From: an uncultured Eubacteriales bacterium
GTDB lineage: Bacteria; Bacillota; Clostridia; Oscillospirales; Acutalibacteraceae
Assembly: GCA_900316495.1 (NCBI GenBank)
Contig: ONDC01000006.1
Coordinates: forward strand, 10,634 to 53,912
Length of the DNA stretch: 43,279 nt
Direction of reading: 5' to 3'
Below, in pieces: positions 1 through 7,264 of the stretch. The notes beneath the pieces were generated by a model. The model saw nothing but the letters and a program-made list of their open reading frames with translations. It searched no databases and was not told the DNA's origin. The first letter of the stretch is position 1. Every line of letters starts with the position of its first letter. The translations under genes were made by a program, and so were the position numbers.

Positions 1-10
1 CAACGCCCCC

Positions 11-108
11 AAAAACCCTCCCTGAAAGGGAGGGGGGACCGCTTGCGGTGGGTGAGTCGCCCCCGGCGCAGGGCAGGAATTCCCACGCGCCCGGACATAT
101 CCCAACGC
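11..108 (+). repeat. 98-bp structured intergenic repeat, copy 1
   Basis: This stretch is repeated at 9513-9610 with a single mismatch that I can see (T at 100 versus C at 9602). It contains two perfect hairpins: an 8-bp stem with a GAA loop (16-23 with 27-34, C/T-rich arm then A/G-rich arm) and ACCGC-TT-GCGGT at 38-49. A further GC-rich part follows. It lies just upstream of the GH32 gene. It has no terminal inverted repeats and no protein-coding role I can support, so I regard it as a REP- or MITE-like dispersed element. Confidence 0.85.
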
Positions 109-184
109 ACCAATCCGCCGATCTACGCAATTATTCACTCTTACAATTCCCTGTCAAACAGCTTAACAAGGAGGTATCGGGAGA

Positions 185-1651
185 ATGAAAACATGGACAA
201 AGGAAGAACGCTACCGCGTGCTGAAAAGCGCCGATGAGATACGTCCGCTGCATGAACGCATCAGAAAATCGGATTACCGGCAGCATTACCACATACAGAG
301 CGTCACCGGACTGCTGAACGACCCCAACGGCTTCGTTTTTCATGACGGCGTGTGGCACCTCTTTTACCAATGGTGTCCGTGGGGCGCGGTACACGGGCTG
401 AAATACTGGTATCACACCGTCTCGGAGGATCTCGTCAACTGGAAAAACGCCGGCGTATGCATCAAGCCGGACACGGAATACGACAACAAGGGCGCATATT
501 CCGGCTCCGCCCTGCCGCTGGGGGATCAGCTTTATCTCTATTACACCGGCAATCACCGCGACGAGGACTGGACGCGCCGCCCCTACACCTGCCTTGTCGA
601 TCTCAGGGACGACGGAACGGTCATCAAGCTGCCGCCGCTCTTCGGCATGAACGAGGAGTATACCGAACATCAGCGCGACCCCAAAATCCTCTTTGTCGAG
701 GAAACAGGACAGTATTACATCATTCTTGGCGCGCAGACAAAGGAGAAGAAGGGCTGCTGTCTCATCTACCGCTCCGACTCCCCGACGGAGGGCTGGCAGT
801 TTGCCGGACAGCTCCATGTGCCGGGCTTTGAGGATTTCGGCGACATGTGGGAATGTCCCTCCATCGAGCGCATCAGCGGTTACGACGTGCTGCTGTTCTG
901 TCCGCAGCACCTCACCCTTCCGGGCAGGGGCGGCACGGTACACCACAACGGCTATCTCTTAGGACATATGGACTGGCATTCCCTCACCTTCCGCCCTGAA
1001 AACACCCGCTTCCACGTGCTGGACTTCGGCTTTGATTCCTACGCCGCCGAGTGCGCCGCCAACCCCCACGACAAAAACAAGGCGACGTTGGTCGCGTGGA
1101 TGGGACTTCCCGACGCGTCCTATCCCACCGACGAGGAGGACTGGTCGGGCTGTCTGACGCTTCCACGTGAGCTGAGAGTGCGCGATCACCGGCTCATCCA
1201 GCAGCCGTTGGACGAGCTGCGCGCCCTTCGCGGCAAAAAGATCGACCTCGAATCGACCGACCTGCTGCCGCGCGCATGCGAGCTGGAGCTGATCAGCCGG
1301 GGCGGGGATCTGACGCTGCGTCTCTTTGCCGACGCAAAGGGCAAGGGCGGTCTGTCCATTGCCTACGACGATACCGCGAAGGAGATCACCGTAGACCGCT
1401 CCGGGATGAAGCGGCGGTTTAACACCGAACAAGGCGAGCAGCGCGCGCGGCCGCTTCCCAAGGGACTTTTCCATCTGCGCGTCTTCATCGACCGCAGCTC
1501 GATTGAGATATTCGTCAACGACGGCGACGCGGTATTCTCCTCCCGCATTTTCCCGACCGAGGGCGAGGAAAGACTGACAGTCGAGGGCGACGCCTCCCTC
1601 CATCTCTGGGAGCTGAAGCGCGCGGTTCAGGAGAGCTTTGTCGTCAACTGA
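185..1651 (+). CDS. Glycoside hydrolase family 32 (sucrose-6-phosphate hydrolase / beta-fructofuranosidase)
   Basis: This 488-aa enzyme hydrolyses terminal beta-fructofuranosides such as sucrose, sucrose-6-phosphate or fructo-oligosaccharides. The family signatures are in order: NDPNG at residues 45-49 with nucleophile Asp46, RDP at 164-166 (transition-state Asp), and the ECP motif at 223-225 with acid/base Glu223. They lie in the five-blade propeller and are followed by a C-terminal beta-sandwich. No signal peptide is visible, so it is probably cytoplasmic. That favours action on sugars already imported, but no transporter or PTS gene is in the window to fix the substrate. The ATG at 185 has AAGGAGG at 168-174. 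The length is normal for the family. It stands alone between a repeat and a convergent gene, with a hairpin terminator after it. Confidence 0.92.
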   Translation: MKTWTKEERYRVLKSADEIRPLHERIRKSDYRQHYHIQSVTGLLNDPNGFVFHDGVWHLFYQWCPWGAVHGLKYWYHTVSEDLVNWKNAGVCIKPDTEYDNKGAYSGSALPLGDQLYLYYTGNHRDEDWTRRPYTCLVDLRDDGTVIKLPPLFGMNEEYTEHQRDPKILFVEETGQYYIILGAQTKEKKGCCLIYRSDSPTEGWQFAGQLHVPGFEDFGDMWECPSIERISGYDVLLFCPQHLTLPGRGGTVHHNGYLLGHMDWHSLTFRPENTRFHVLDFGFDSYAAECAANPHDKNKATLVAWMGLPDASYPTDEEDWSGCLTLPRELRVRDHRLIQQPLDELRALRGKKIDLESTDLLPRACELELISRGGDLTLRLFADAKGKGGLSIAYDDTAKEITVDRSGMKRRFNTEQGEQRARPLPKGLFHLRVFIDRSSIEIFVNDGDAVFSSRIFPTEGEERLTVEGDASLHLWELKRAVQESFVVN

Positions 1652-1683
1652 GCCCCCTTCCCGCAATGGATAAATAATTAAAC

Positions 1684-1726
1684 AAGCCTCCCGTCCGTGC
1701 AAGTGAAAGGCACAGGCGGGAGGCTT
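1684..1726. terminator. Hairpin terminator between convergent genes
   Basis: AAGCCTCCCG (1684-1693) pairs perfectly with CGGGAGGCTT (1717-1726). It lies between the GH32 gene (plus) and the zinc-ribbon gene (minus). The T-tract is weak on both sides, so termination may be bidirectional but modest. Confidence 0.65.
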
Positions 1727-1744
1727 CTTGTCATCGTCTGCCGA

Positions 1745-2341
1745 TTATGGCAGCTTATGACCGCATTCGGGACAGAATTTATTGCCGGGGGTGATGTCGG
1801 TGTTGCAATTGGGGCATTTGTTGAGCAGCAACGTGCCGCAGTTCACACAGAACTTGCTGGTGGAGGCGTTCTGCGTCTTGCAGTTGGGGCAAACGATCAT
1901 GCCCTGTCCGACCCGGCTGCCGGAGCCGTTGATCACGATCTGCTGACCGCCGAGCATGATGGAACGCTCGATCGCGCCGAAAATCTCGGCGGGAAGATTC
2001 TTCTGGCGGTACGCGCCGAAAAGCGCCGTAACCGCAAGCGGCCACGCCACAAACCATCCGATAGCGCCCGCGCCGATCTTATCCGACCACTGACCCTCGC
2101 CGACGGTCACATTCAGAACGTCGCTTGTCAGCATGAAATGCACGGTAATGGCCAGTCTGGTGCCCGAAATGGTTCTCCACGCGTCCTTCGGCTGACTTGC
2201 CTGAAGCACAAAGCCGTCGGTCGTGGGCGAGGACTGGGTTTCCATCGACTTTTCAACGTTGAGAAAAGACTCGACGGATTTGACAATATCCTCGAGCGAC
2301 ATGTTTTGCGGCATTCTGAAAGCTCTTGATTCATTTGCCAT
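1745..2341 (-). CDS. Double zinc-ribbon protein of unknown function
   Basis: This is a 198-aa protein. The C-terminus carries two CxxC...CxxC zinc ribbons: Cys151, 154, 165 and 168, then Cys176, 179, 190 and 193, with CPNC/CVNC and CPNC/CPEC spacing. Such ribbons usually mediate protein or nucleic-acid contacts. The N-terminal 130 residues are not recognisable to me. They contain one hydrophobic stretch around residues 92-110 that could be a single membrane segment or a buried helix. The ATG at 2341 has an AAGGAGT Shine-Dalgarno on the minus strand. The gene lies downstream of the flippase operon on the same strand, about 110 bp away, and could be read through from it. Its function is unknown. 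Confidence 0.8.
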   Translation of the reverse strand: MANESRAFRMPQNMSLEDIVKSVESFLNVEKSMETQSSPTTDGFVLQASQPKDAWRTISGTRLAITVHFMLTSDVLNVTVGEGQWSDKIGAGAIGWFVAWPLAVTALFGAYRQKNLPAEIFGAIERSIMLGGQQIVINGSGSRVGQGMIVCPNCKTQNASTSKFCVNCGTLLLNKCPNCNTDITPGNKFCPECGHKLP

Positions 2342-2451
2342 AACGATTTGACTCCTTCCGCGCCTCTGTCAGGACAGAAGCGCTTGTAAGTGAAATAAAT
2401 ATATTAATTGAAGAATTAATAACAAACTCAACCACATGGACGGACGACACA

Positions 2452-4080
2452 TTACTGCGCCGCCTCGACGGGAACCGGCTTGTTCTTCTTGAACACAATA
2501 TGCCCTATCGCGCCGAACAGCTCGCCGAATTCCTTCATCCGGCAGAAGCAGAGGGCGATCAGCGCATTGGGAAGAATCAGGCACACGCCCAGCTTCGCGA
2601 GAATTTCCAGCCAGCCGGTCAGCCGCAGGGTATCGTTCACCAGCTTCATGTCGGCAACATGCGTCAGGGCGATCATCGCGCCTGAGAAGCCGAGGTAGAC
2701 GAATTCCTTCGCCCAGAATTCGCCCATGGAGCGCTTGAGTCCGTGGCGGAAGAGCACCAGCGGCTCCACCCAGAGCGAGGTGACAGCCATGCTGAAAATG
2801 GTTCCGAAGAAGATACCGGCGATCCCCATGCTCTGAATGGCGGCGATGGAAACCACCACATTGATGACCGCCTCGACAATCGGCTTGTAGCGGTCGTACC
2901 AGAGCAGACCCATGGCCTCCTTGAAGGTGAGCGGCACCTTGCGAATGCCGATAACGTAGAAGTTCAGACCGATCATCAGGATGGTCGGGAAGGTAAAGCC
3001 GTAGGACTGCACGTCCTCCACCCCCATAAGGGTGAGAATCTGCATCAGCACGGGATTGGCAAGCTCGATGAACGCCACCGTGCAGAAGGTGTACATCCAG
3101 AAGCTGAGAAAATGCAGGTATTTAAAGGTCTTGTAAACCGTGTCCTTCGATTCGAGCGCCGACATATTGCCCACGCTGGAGAGCATGGCGTTGAAGAACT
3201 GGCTGATGAAGGCGGTCATCAGATTGACGATCATCTTGAAATTGCCGTAGAATCCGCAATAGATAATGCCGATGAATTTGGAGATCAGCAGATTGTCGGT
3301 GGAGCCAAGCACCACCGCGCCGACGCGGTGATTGAACATGGCGAACACATTCTTGTAGATCGCCTTTTTTTCGTCCTTAGTGAGCAGAATCTTCTCCTTC
3401 GTATTAAGGAAGGGGTACAGGTGTTCCGCCTTGCGGGTGAGCAGGAAGTTTTTGAGCACCACCAGCACCGTCTGCACGATGAGGTAATAAAAGAATTTGT
3501 TCCTGCTGCCGCTGACAAGAATGAGAATTTGTAGCACGCATTGGACGATGGAAAAGATCATGCTGAAAAGATGGACAATGTAAAGCCTCTGATCAGCGTT
3601 GAGAATGGACTGCTTGTAGACAAACAGATAGGACGACGCGGAGCTGACGAGATAAAGGAAAAAGATGAACCGCGCGTGCGGCACGTCGTCCATATTTTCA
3701 ATGAAGAAGGACAGGAACGGCATCAGGAGCAGTCCCGACCCGAAGACCATCCCGGCGATCAGCCGGTACGCCTTCTTGTAAAACTGCGTCAGGGCGATCA
3801 GCTTGCGCTCGTTTTTTTCGGCGAGCGGCTGGTACATGCTGTAGACCAGCACCAGACCGATGCCAAGCTCGGCAAGCGACAGGAAATCCAGAATATTGGA
3901 GAAGAGGTTCTTCGCCCCCAGATATTCCTTGATCATGTATTTGATGAACACCAGCTGAACGACAGCGGCGGTCAGCGCGGCAATCGCCTGCGAAAGCACA
4001 CCGACCACGGTGTTTTTAAAGAGTTTTTCGCCTCTCAAAAGATGATTCCCCTTTTCAGCGTGTGGATTAGGCGAGCGCAT
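2452..4080 (-). CDS. Polysaccharide-type flippase (MOP superfamily, Wzx-like)
   Basis: This polytopic membrane protein is about 542 aa long with some 12-14 hydrophobic segments. It has the usual layout of oligosaccharide or polysaccharide flippases of the MATE/MOP superfamily, which move lipid-linked glycans across the cytoplasmic membrane. I place the start at the ATG at 4080, which overlaps the stop of the radical SAM gene as TGATG, with AAGGA about 12 nt upstream. An in-frame TTG at 4104 is the alternative. It is the last gene of the operon with the glycosyltransferase, the two VYGPP lipoproteins and the SPASM enzyme. The context suggests it exports the operon product or a glycan attached to it. 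The substrate is unknown. A short basic tail ends the protein. Confidence 0.85.
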   Translation of the reverse strand: MRSPNPHAEKGNHLLRGEKLFKNTVVGVLSQAIAALTAAVVQLVFIKYMIKEYLGAKNLFSNILDFLSLAELGIGLVLVYSMYQPLAEKNERKLIALTQFYKKAYRLIAGMVFGSGLLLMPFLSFFIENMDDVPHARFIFFLYLVSSASSYLFVYKQSILNADQRLYIVHLFSMIFSIVQCVLQILILVSGSRNKFFYYLIVQTVLVVLKNFLLTRKAEHLYPFLNTKEKILLTKDEKKAIYKNVFAMFNHRVGAVVLGSTDNLLISKFIGIIYCGFYGNFKMIVNLMTAFISQFFNAMLSSVGNMSALESKDTVYKTFKYLHFLSFWMYTFCTVAFIELANPVLMQILTLMGVEDVQSYGFTFPTILMIGLNFYVIGIRKVPLTFKEAMGLLWYDRYKPIVEAVINVVVSIAAIQSMGIAGIFFGTIFSMAVTSLWVEPLVLFRHGLKRSMGEFWAKEFVYLGFSGAMIALTHVADMKLVNDTLRLTGWLEILAKLGVCLILPNALIALCFCRMKEFGELFGAIGHIVFKKNKPVPVEAAQ

Positions 4081-5156
4081 CAGAACAAAATATCCTTGAA
4101 GCAAACCCGCTGTTTGTTGCGGTCATAATCCCAACTGTGGTGCGCCCCGCCGTGACAGAATTCGCAGCAGTCGCACGCGCGGCACTTTTCGTTCAGATCG
4201 CTGAGGTCGCTGCGGAAGATTTTGAATTTCTTCTCCCACACGTCCTTCAGGCTGTCGGAGAGGATATTGCCCTGCGTAAGCTCCGGGCGGCGTTCGATGT
4301 CCAGACAGGCTAAGATGTCCCCGTTGGCGGCAATGCTCGCGGTGTAGATGCCCGCATTGCACAGGAAGTACCATTGGCGCACCTGACGCTCGTATTCCGT
4401 CCCTAAGAAGTGGCTGCACCCGTAGGTCAGCGGATAGCCCTCCAGGCGCTTCTCCCGGATGAAGTCGAACATAGCGCGGTATTCGTCGTCCGTGAGCATG
4501 AGATCGGGCGTATCCAACGCCCTGCCGATGGGCTCGATGTTGATGACGCGCCACGAATCGATGTCCATGTCACGGAAAATGTCAAACAGCGCCGACAGCT
4601 CGCCGAAATTGCGGTGATTCACCACAGTTGTCACCTGAACCGCCTGAAAGCCGCCCTGACGGATCAAAGCCTGAATGCCCCGCATCGCGCCGGCATACGC
4701 GCCCTTCATCCCCCGCAGCGCGTCGTGCGTCGCCTCCAGTCCGTCGATGCTGACGGAGATGGTTTTCATGCCGCATTCGCGCAGCCTGCGGGCGACGCCA
4801 TCGTCGATCAGCGTGGCGTTGCTGGTCATGCCCCAGCGGAAGCCGAGGGAATGGGCATAGCCCATGATGTCAAAGAAATCCCTCCGCAGCAGCGGTTCGC
4901 CGCCAGTGATGTCCAGCTCGAGCTGTTCCGCGCCGAAATCGCGCTTGACGTCGTCGAGGATTTGCCTGTACTGTTCCAGCGACAGCTCCGGCACGCGGTC
5001 GTGTTCACCGCAGCGGCTGCCGCAGTGAAGGCAGCGCTCATTGCAGCGGAGCGTCAGCTCCAAGAATAGATTTCTGAGCGGCGGCGCACCGATTATGCTT
5101 CTGCGATATTCAGCGAGCCGCCGCATGTGCTGAATTTTAACGTCGGTCGGATTCAT
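4080..5156 (-). CDS. Radical SAM/SPASM enzyme, rSAM/lipoprotein-system type
   Basis: This is a 358-aa radical SAM enzyme. The CxxxCxxC cluster site is Cys38, 42 and 45 (CNERCLHC), followed by GGEP at 85-88. The C-terminal SPASM domain supplies auxiliary-cluster cysteines at 266, 284, 325, 328, 330, 331, 334 and 352. SPASM enzymes often modify ribosomal peptides. The wording LHCGSRC, GFRWG, RNFGELS, PIGRA and YGC-FLG resembles, from memory, the TIGR04133 family that accompanies small lipoproteins in Bacteroidetes. The ATG at 5156 lies 2 nt after the stop of the upstream lipoprotein gene, with AGGGTG as Shine-Dalgarno inside that gene, so translation is probably coupled. The most likely substrates are the two lipoproteins encoded just before it. 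The reaction is unknown. Confidence 0.88.
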   Translation of the reverse strand: MNPTDVKIQHMRRLAEYRRSIIGAPPLRNLFLELTLRCNERCLHCGSRCGEHDRVPELSLEQYRQILDDVKRDFGAEQLELDITGGEPLLRRDFFDIMGYAHSLGFRWGMTSNATLIDDGVARRLRECGMKTISVSIDGLEATHDALRGMKGAYAGAMRGIQALIRQGGFQAVQVTTVVNHRNFGELSALFDIFRDMDIDSWRVINIEPIGRALDTPDLMLTDDEYRAMFDFIREKRLEGYPLTYGCSHFLGTEYERQVRQWYFLCNAGIYTASIAANGDILACLDIERRPELTQGNILSDSLKDVWEKKFKIFRSDLSDLNEKCRACDCCEFCHGGAHHSWDYDRNKQRVCFKDILF

Positions 5157-5158
5157 CG

Positions 5159-5395
5159 TCAGTCACCCTGCGAAACGGACGCCTGCTCCCCCTCCGCGGA
5201 GGAGGAGGCAAAGAATTCCTCTCCGTCGACAGCGCCGGTCTCTACGTCCTCGTCGCTGAAAACGGGCGGCGGACCGTAAACGCAGACATTGGCGTTATTC
5301 TCTGATTCAAAATCCTCGTCCTTGCCGCAGGAAGCAAGCGCGCCTGTCAGCGCGATCGAAGCCATAGCGGCTGCCAGAATTCTGCTTTTTTTCAT
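5159..5395 (-). CDS. Small VYGPP-motif lipoprotein B, putative radical SAM substrate
   Basis: This 78-aa predicted lipoprotein begins with a basic MKKSR and a hydrophobic stretch that ends in the lipobox LASC (Cys23). The mature part is short, acidic and probably disordered. It has one VYGPP motif at residues 39-43, set in NVCVYGPPP, and a Glu/Ser-rich tail. The first 18 residues are identical to those of the neighbouring lipoprotein. The start is the ATG at 5395, with AGGAGGT 7-8 nt upstream. An open frame continues to 5479 but has no Shine-Dalgarno. The stop is 2 nt from the radical SAM start. I infer it is a precursor or substrate of that enzyme. It has an extra Cys38 beside the motif that its paralogue lacks. 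Confidence 0.8.
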   Translation of the reverse strand: MKKSRILAAAMASIALTGALASCGKDEDFESENNANVCVYGPPPVFSDEDVETGAVDGEEFFASSSAEGEQASVSQGD

Positions 5396-5450
5396 TGATG
5401 ATGACCTCCTTAAGTCTATTGAAGCATATCTGTCATGAAGCGCAACGGAC

Positions 5451-5681
5451 TTAATCCGTCGGCGGCGGACCGTAAACATCCGGCTCGATATTCATGACGG
5501 GATCGTAATCCTCTGTTGGCTCCGCCTCCGATTCAGGTTCCTCCACCGGTTCCTCATAGGAACGCGGCGGACCGTAAACATCCGGCTCGTTGTTTTCCTC
5601 CGGGCTGAACGCGCACGAACTGAGCGTTCCCGTCAGCGCGATCGAAGCCATGGCGGCAGCCAGAATCCTGCTTTTTTTCAT
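5451..5681 (-). CDS. Small VYGPP-motif lipoprotein A, putative radical SAM substrate
   Basis: This 76-aa predicted lipoprotein has the same MKKSR start and signal peptide as its paralogue 55 bp downstream, and the lipobox LSSC (Cys23). The mature peptide carries two near-identical cores: EPDVYGPPR at 32-40, and EPDVYGPPP at 66-74 just before the C-terminus. A Glu/Pro-rich linker separates them. Duplicated cores are typical of modified peptide precursors. The ATG at 5681 has AAGGGG upstream. The gene follows the glycosyltransferase in the same direction after a 92-bp gap that contains a hairpin. The function is inferred from linkage to the radical SAM gene. It could instead be an ordinary surface lipoprotein modified in place. 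Confidence 0.8.
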   Translation of the reverse strand: MKKSRILAAAMASIALTGTLSSCAFSPEENNEPDVYGPPRSYEEPVEEPESEAEPTEDYDPVMNIEPDVYGPPPTD

Positions 5682-5773
5682 AAGCCTACCCCTTTCATAA
5701 TTGATTGCGGAACAGTATCCGGGGAACGCCCGCGCCCTTCATCACGGCTCATTCCCCAGCCTCAGGACAACTA

Positions 5774-6727
5774 TCAGCCCTGTTCGGTGACAAAGCGGAG
5801 AATCTCCGCGGCGGAATCGTCCCATGTGCCGGTGTCCCGGAGCATGGACACGGGGGATTTCCTGGCGGCGACCTCAGGGAGAATGCGGTCGATTTCCTCG
5901 GGGGAGTCGATGAAGGTGACCGCGCCCTCGGAGCAGCCGATGCCGGCGAAATTGACAAAGGTGCGGTAGCCGATGACCGGCACGCCGCAGGCAAGCGCCT
6001 CCATGACGGAAAGCGGAATACTGATGACGTTCTCAGTGCTGCGGGTCGGGAAGAGATACGCGTCGGACATGCGGAAAATTTCCTCGACGTTCCGGAGATA
6101 ACCGGACATAATGGTAACGCCGTCCTCCTCGAGCGAACTGACAAGCGCCTCGTCCTCATACATACCGCTGGAAATGATCAGACGTTGGGCGGATCGGACG
6201 TGCAGAAAATCCTCCAGTCCCCTTCCGGCGGAGCAATGTCCCACATGCAGCAGCAGCGGCTTTTCGGGGTCAAAGCCGTATTTTTCCTTCAGCTCCCTGG
6301 AACCGGCTTCGTCGCAGGGGACGAACTTCTCCGTGTTGATACCGACCGAGAAGCGCCGGAGCGCCTTGCCCTCGGCGACCTTCAGATCCCTCACATCGTC
6401 GTCAAATATGTAGAGATAGCTGCACCCGAGCGGATTATCGCGGACAAGGGAGATGAATTCATCGGACGGCTTCTGCACCAGCGCCACCCAGACGTCAGGA
6501 CAGAGCGCCGACACAGCCCTGACAAGCTCATAGATGTGCTTGTCGGCCCATGCGAAGATAAAGGTGACGTCCGCCTTCTTGGAATCGAAGATAATCTTCG
6601 GCAGCTGCCGCAGCCCCGAATAGATGACCGTGTGTTCCTTTTCAAAGGCGCGGGAAATGTGAGTGGCAATGTTTCTCATACCCTCGTTGACCTCGCCGTT
6701 TACCGTGCCGATTACATGTATATTCAT
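5774..6727 (-). CDS. Glycosyltransferase, GT-B fold, family 4-like
   Basis: This 317-aa protein has the two-Rossmann-domain layout of GT4-type enzymes, which transfer sugar from a nucleotide donor. The N-terminal domain starts MNIHVIGTVNGEVNEGM, an acceptor-side glycine loop. The linker FSVGINTEKF leads into the donor domain, with LLHVGH, the segment RMSDAYLFPT, and ENVISIPLSVMEALACGVPVIG, which matches the Glu-rich donor-binding site of GT4. It has no membrane segment. It is the first gene of the operon, with GGAGGAA before the ATG at 6727 and a strong promoter at 6805-6832. The context suggests it glycosylates the lipoprotein or makes a glycan moved by the flippase. The donor and acceptor are unknown. 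Confidence 0.85.
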   Translation of the reverse strand: MNIHVIGTVNGEVNEGMRNIATHISRAFEKEHTVIYSGLRQLPKIIFDSKKADVTFIFAWADKHIYELVRAVSALCPDVWVALVQKPSDEFISLVRDNPLGCSYLYIFDDDVRDLKVAEGKALRRFSVGINTEKFVPCDEAGSRELKEKYGFDPEKPLLLHVGHCSAGRGLEDFLHVRSAQRLIISSGMYEDEALVSSLEEDGVTIMSGYLRNVEEIFRMSDAYLFPTRSTENVISIPLSVMEALACGVPVIGYRTFVNFAGIGCSEGAVTFIDSPEEIDRILPEVAARKSPVSMLRDTGTWDDSAAEILRFVTEQG

Positions 6728-6804
6728 ATCAGAATATTCCTCCGTTCGATGGTTGGCTGCATTTTGCCGGAATCCACATAAAAAACCCGCAGCCTGTCAA
6801 TTTA

Positions 6805-6832
6805 ATTATACCACACTCAAAAATAATGTCAA
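6805..6832 (-). promoter_or_regulatory. Promoter of the glycosyltransferase/lipoprotein/radical SAM operon
   Basis: On the minus strand there is a perfect -35 TTGACA (6827-6832), a 16-nt spacer, and a perfect -10 TATAAT (6805-6810) preceded by TGG (extended -10). The predicted start is near 6798, about 70 nt before the glycosyltransferase ATG. This sigma-A type promoter suggests substantial expression of the operon. It is divergent from the mgtE promoter. Confidence 0.85.
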
Positions 6833-6921
6833 CAAACATATTGCAATCGAAAAATTATTTCAGGAAATCCCGCAAAAAAAAGAAAAAATTAAAAAAATCT
6901 GTGAATGTGCCGTCCGATAAA

Positions 6922-6950
6922 TTGACATGGCGAAGCGCCTGTGATATACT
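6922..6950 (+). promoter_or_regulatory. Promoter of mgtE
   Basis: TTGACA (6922-6927), a 17-nt spacer and TATACT (6945-6950) form a near-consensus sigma-A promoter. Transcription should start near 6957. That leaves a leader of about 300 nt before the mgtE ATG. Confidence 0.85.
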
Positions 6951-6956
6951 TTTATT

Positions 6957-7264
6957 GAATCATTCAGTCAGACAAGCGAGGTGAGTAAAGTGACCACTAC
7001 AAACGGAGACAGTTGCGGCGGCAAATGTGAGAATCAGACAAAATCCAAGCCTCCACACCGCATAGCAGGGTTCGGGCAGTCGCTTTACCCGCCTTTTTTG
7101 CACGTGTGAGAATCAGTGCGTACATGATTTTGCCTTCCCTTGCGGCTGACCGCCGGCAGGGGGTTTTCAGGCAGCCCGCCGATGCTTTTTTTCAACGCGC
7201 GGAGTCTGCCGCATTTGTCCGTTGCTGCTTATTCCTTCCATAACGCAGAACGGAGTGATCAAAA
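6957..7264 (+). promoter_or_regulatory. Long structured 5' leader of mgtE, probable attenuator
   Basis: The roughly 308-nt leader has features of a transcription attenuator. Nucleotides 6979-6990 can pair with 7083-7094 in a 12-bp helix (one A-C mismatch, one G-U) that ends directly at a run of six T (7094-7099). This helix would also hide the Shine-Dalgarno of a possible leader peptide. Inside it TTGC-GGCG-GCAA (7013-7024) forms a hairpin and GGAG (7005-7008) may pair with CTCC (7051-7054). A second terminator-like hairpin (7154-7161 with 7175-7181) precedes seven T at 7186-7192. TGTGAGAATCAG occurs at 7026-7037 and again at 7105-7116. I do not recognise the M-box consensus. Mg2+ sensing is inferred only from the downstream gene. 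Confidence 0.6.
6990..7109 (+). CDS. Possible 39-aa leader peptide upstream of mgtE
   Basis: A GTG at 6990 is preceded by the good Shine-Dalgarno GAGGTGAG (6978-6985) at 4-nt spacing. It opens a 39-codon frame that ends at TGA 7107-7109. The peptide contains SCGGKC, KPPH and YPPF. Ribosomes translating it would cross the terminator arm at 7083-7094, and the Shine-Dalgarno lies inside the opposite arm. Folding and translation are therefore mutually exclusive. Proline-containing leader peptides control Mg2+ transporter genes in enterobacteria, but this peptide is not visibly related to them. It may be fortuitous. Confidence 0.35.
   Translation: MTTTNGDSCGGKCENQTKSKPPHRIAGFGQSLYPPFLHV

Noticed and set aside
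5396-5479. N-terminal extension of lipoprotein B
   Set aside because: The extension reads through the Shine-Dalgarno and spacer. The signal peptide identical to the paralogue starts at 5395.
7123-7242. Second small ORF in the mgtE leader
   Set aside because: The ATG at about 7123 has no Shine-Dalgarno, and the frame overlaps the second terminator hairpin.
6957-7264. M-box (ykoK) Mg2+ riboswitch before mgtE
   Set aside because: Apart from GAGGTGAG the conserved M-box core is not recognisable by eye, so I left the leader unclassified.
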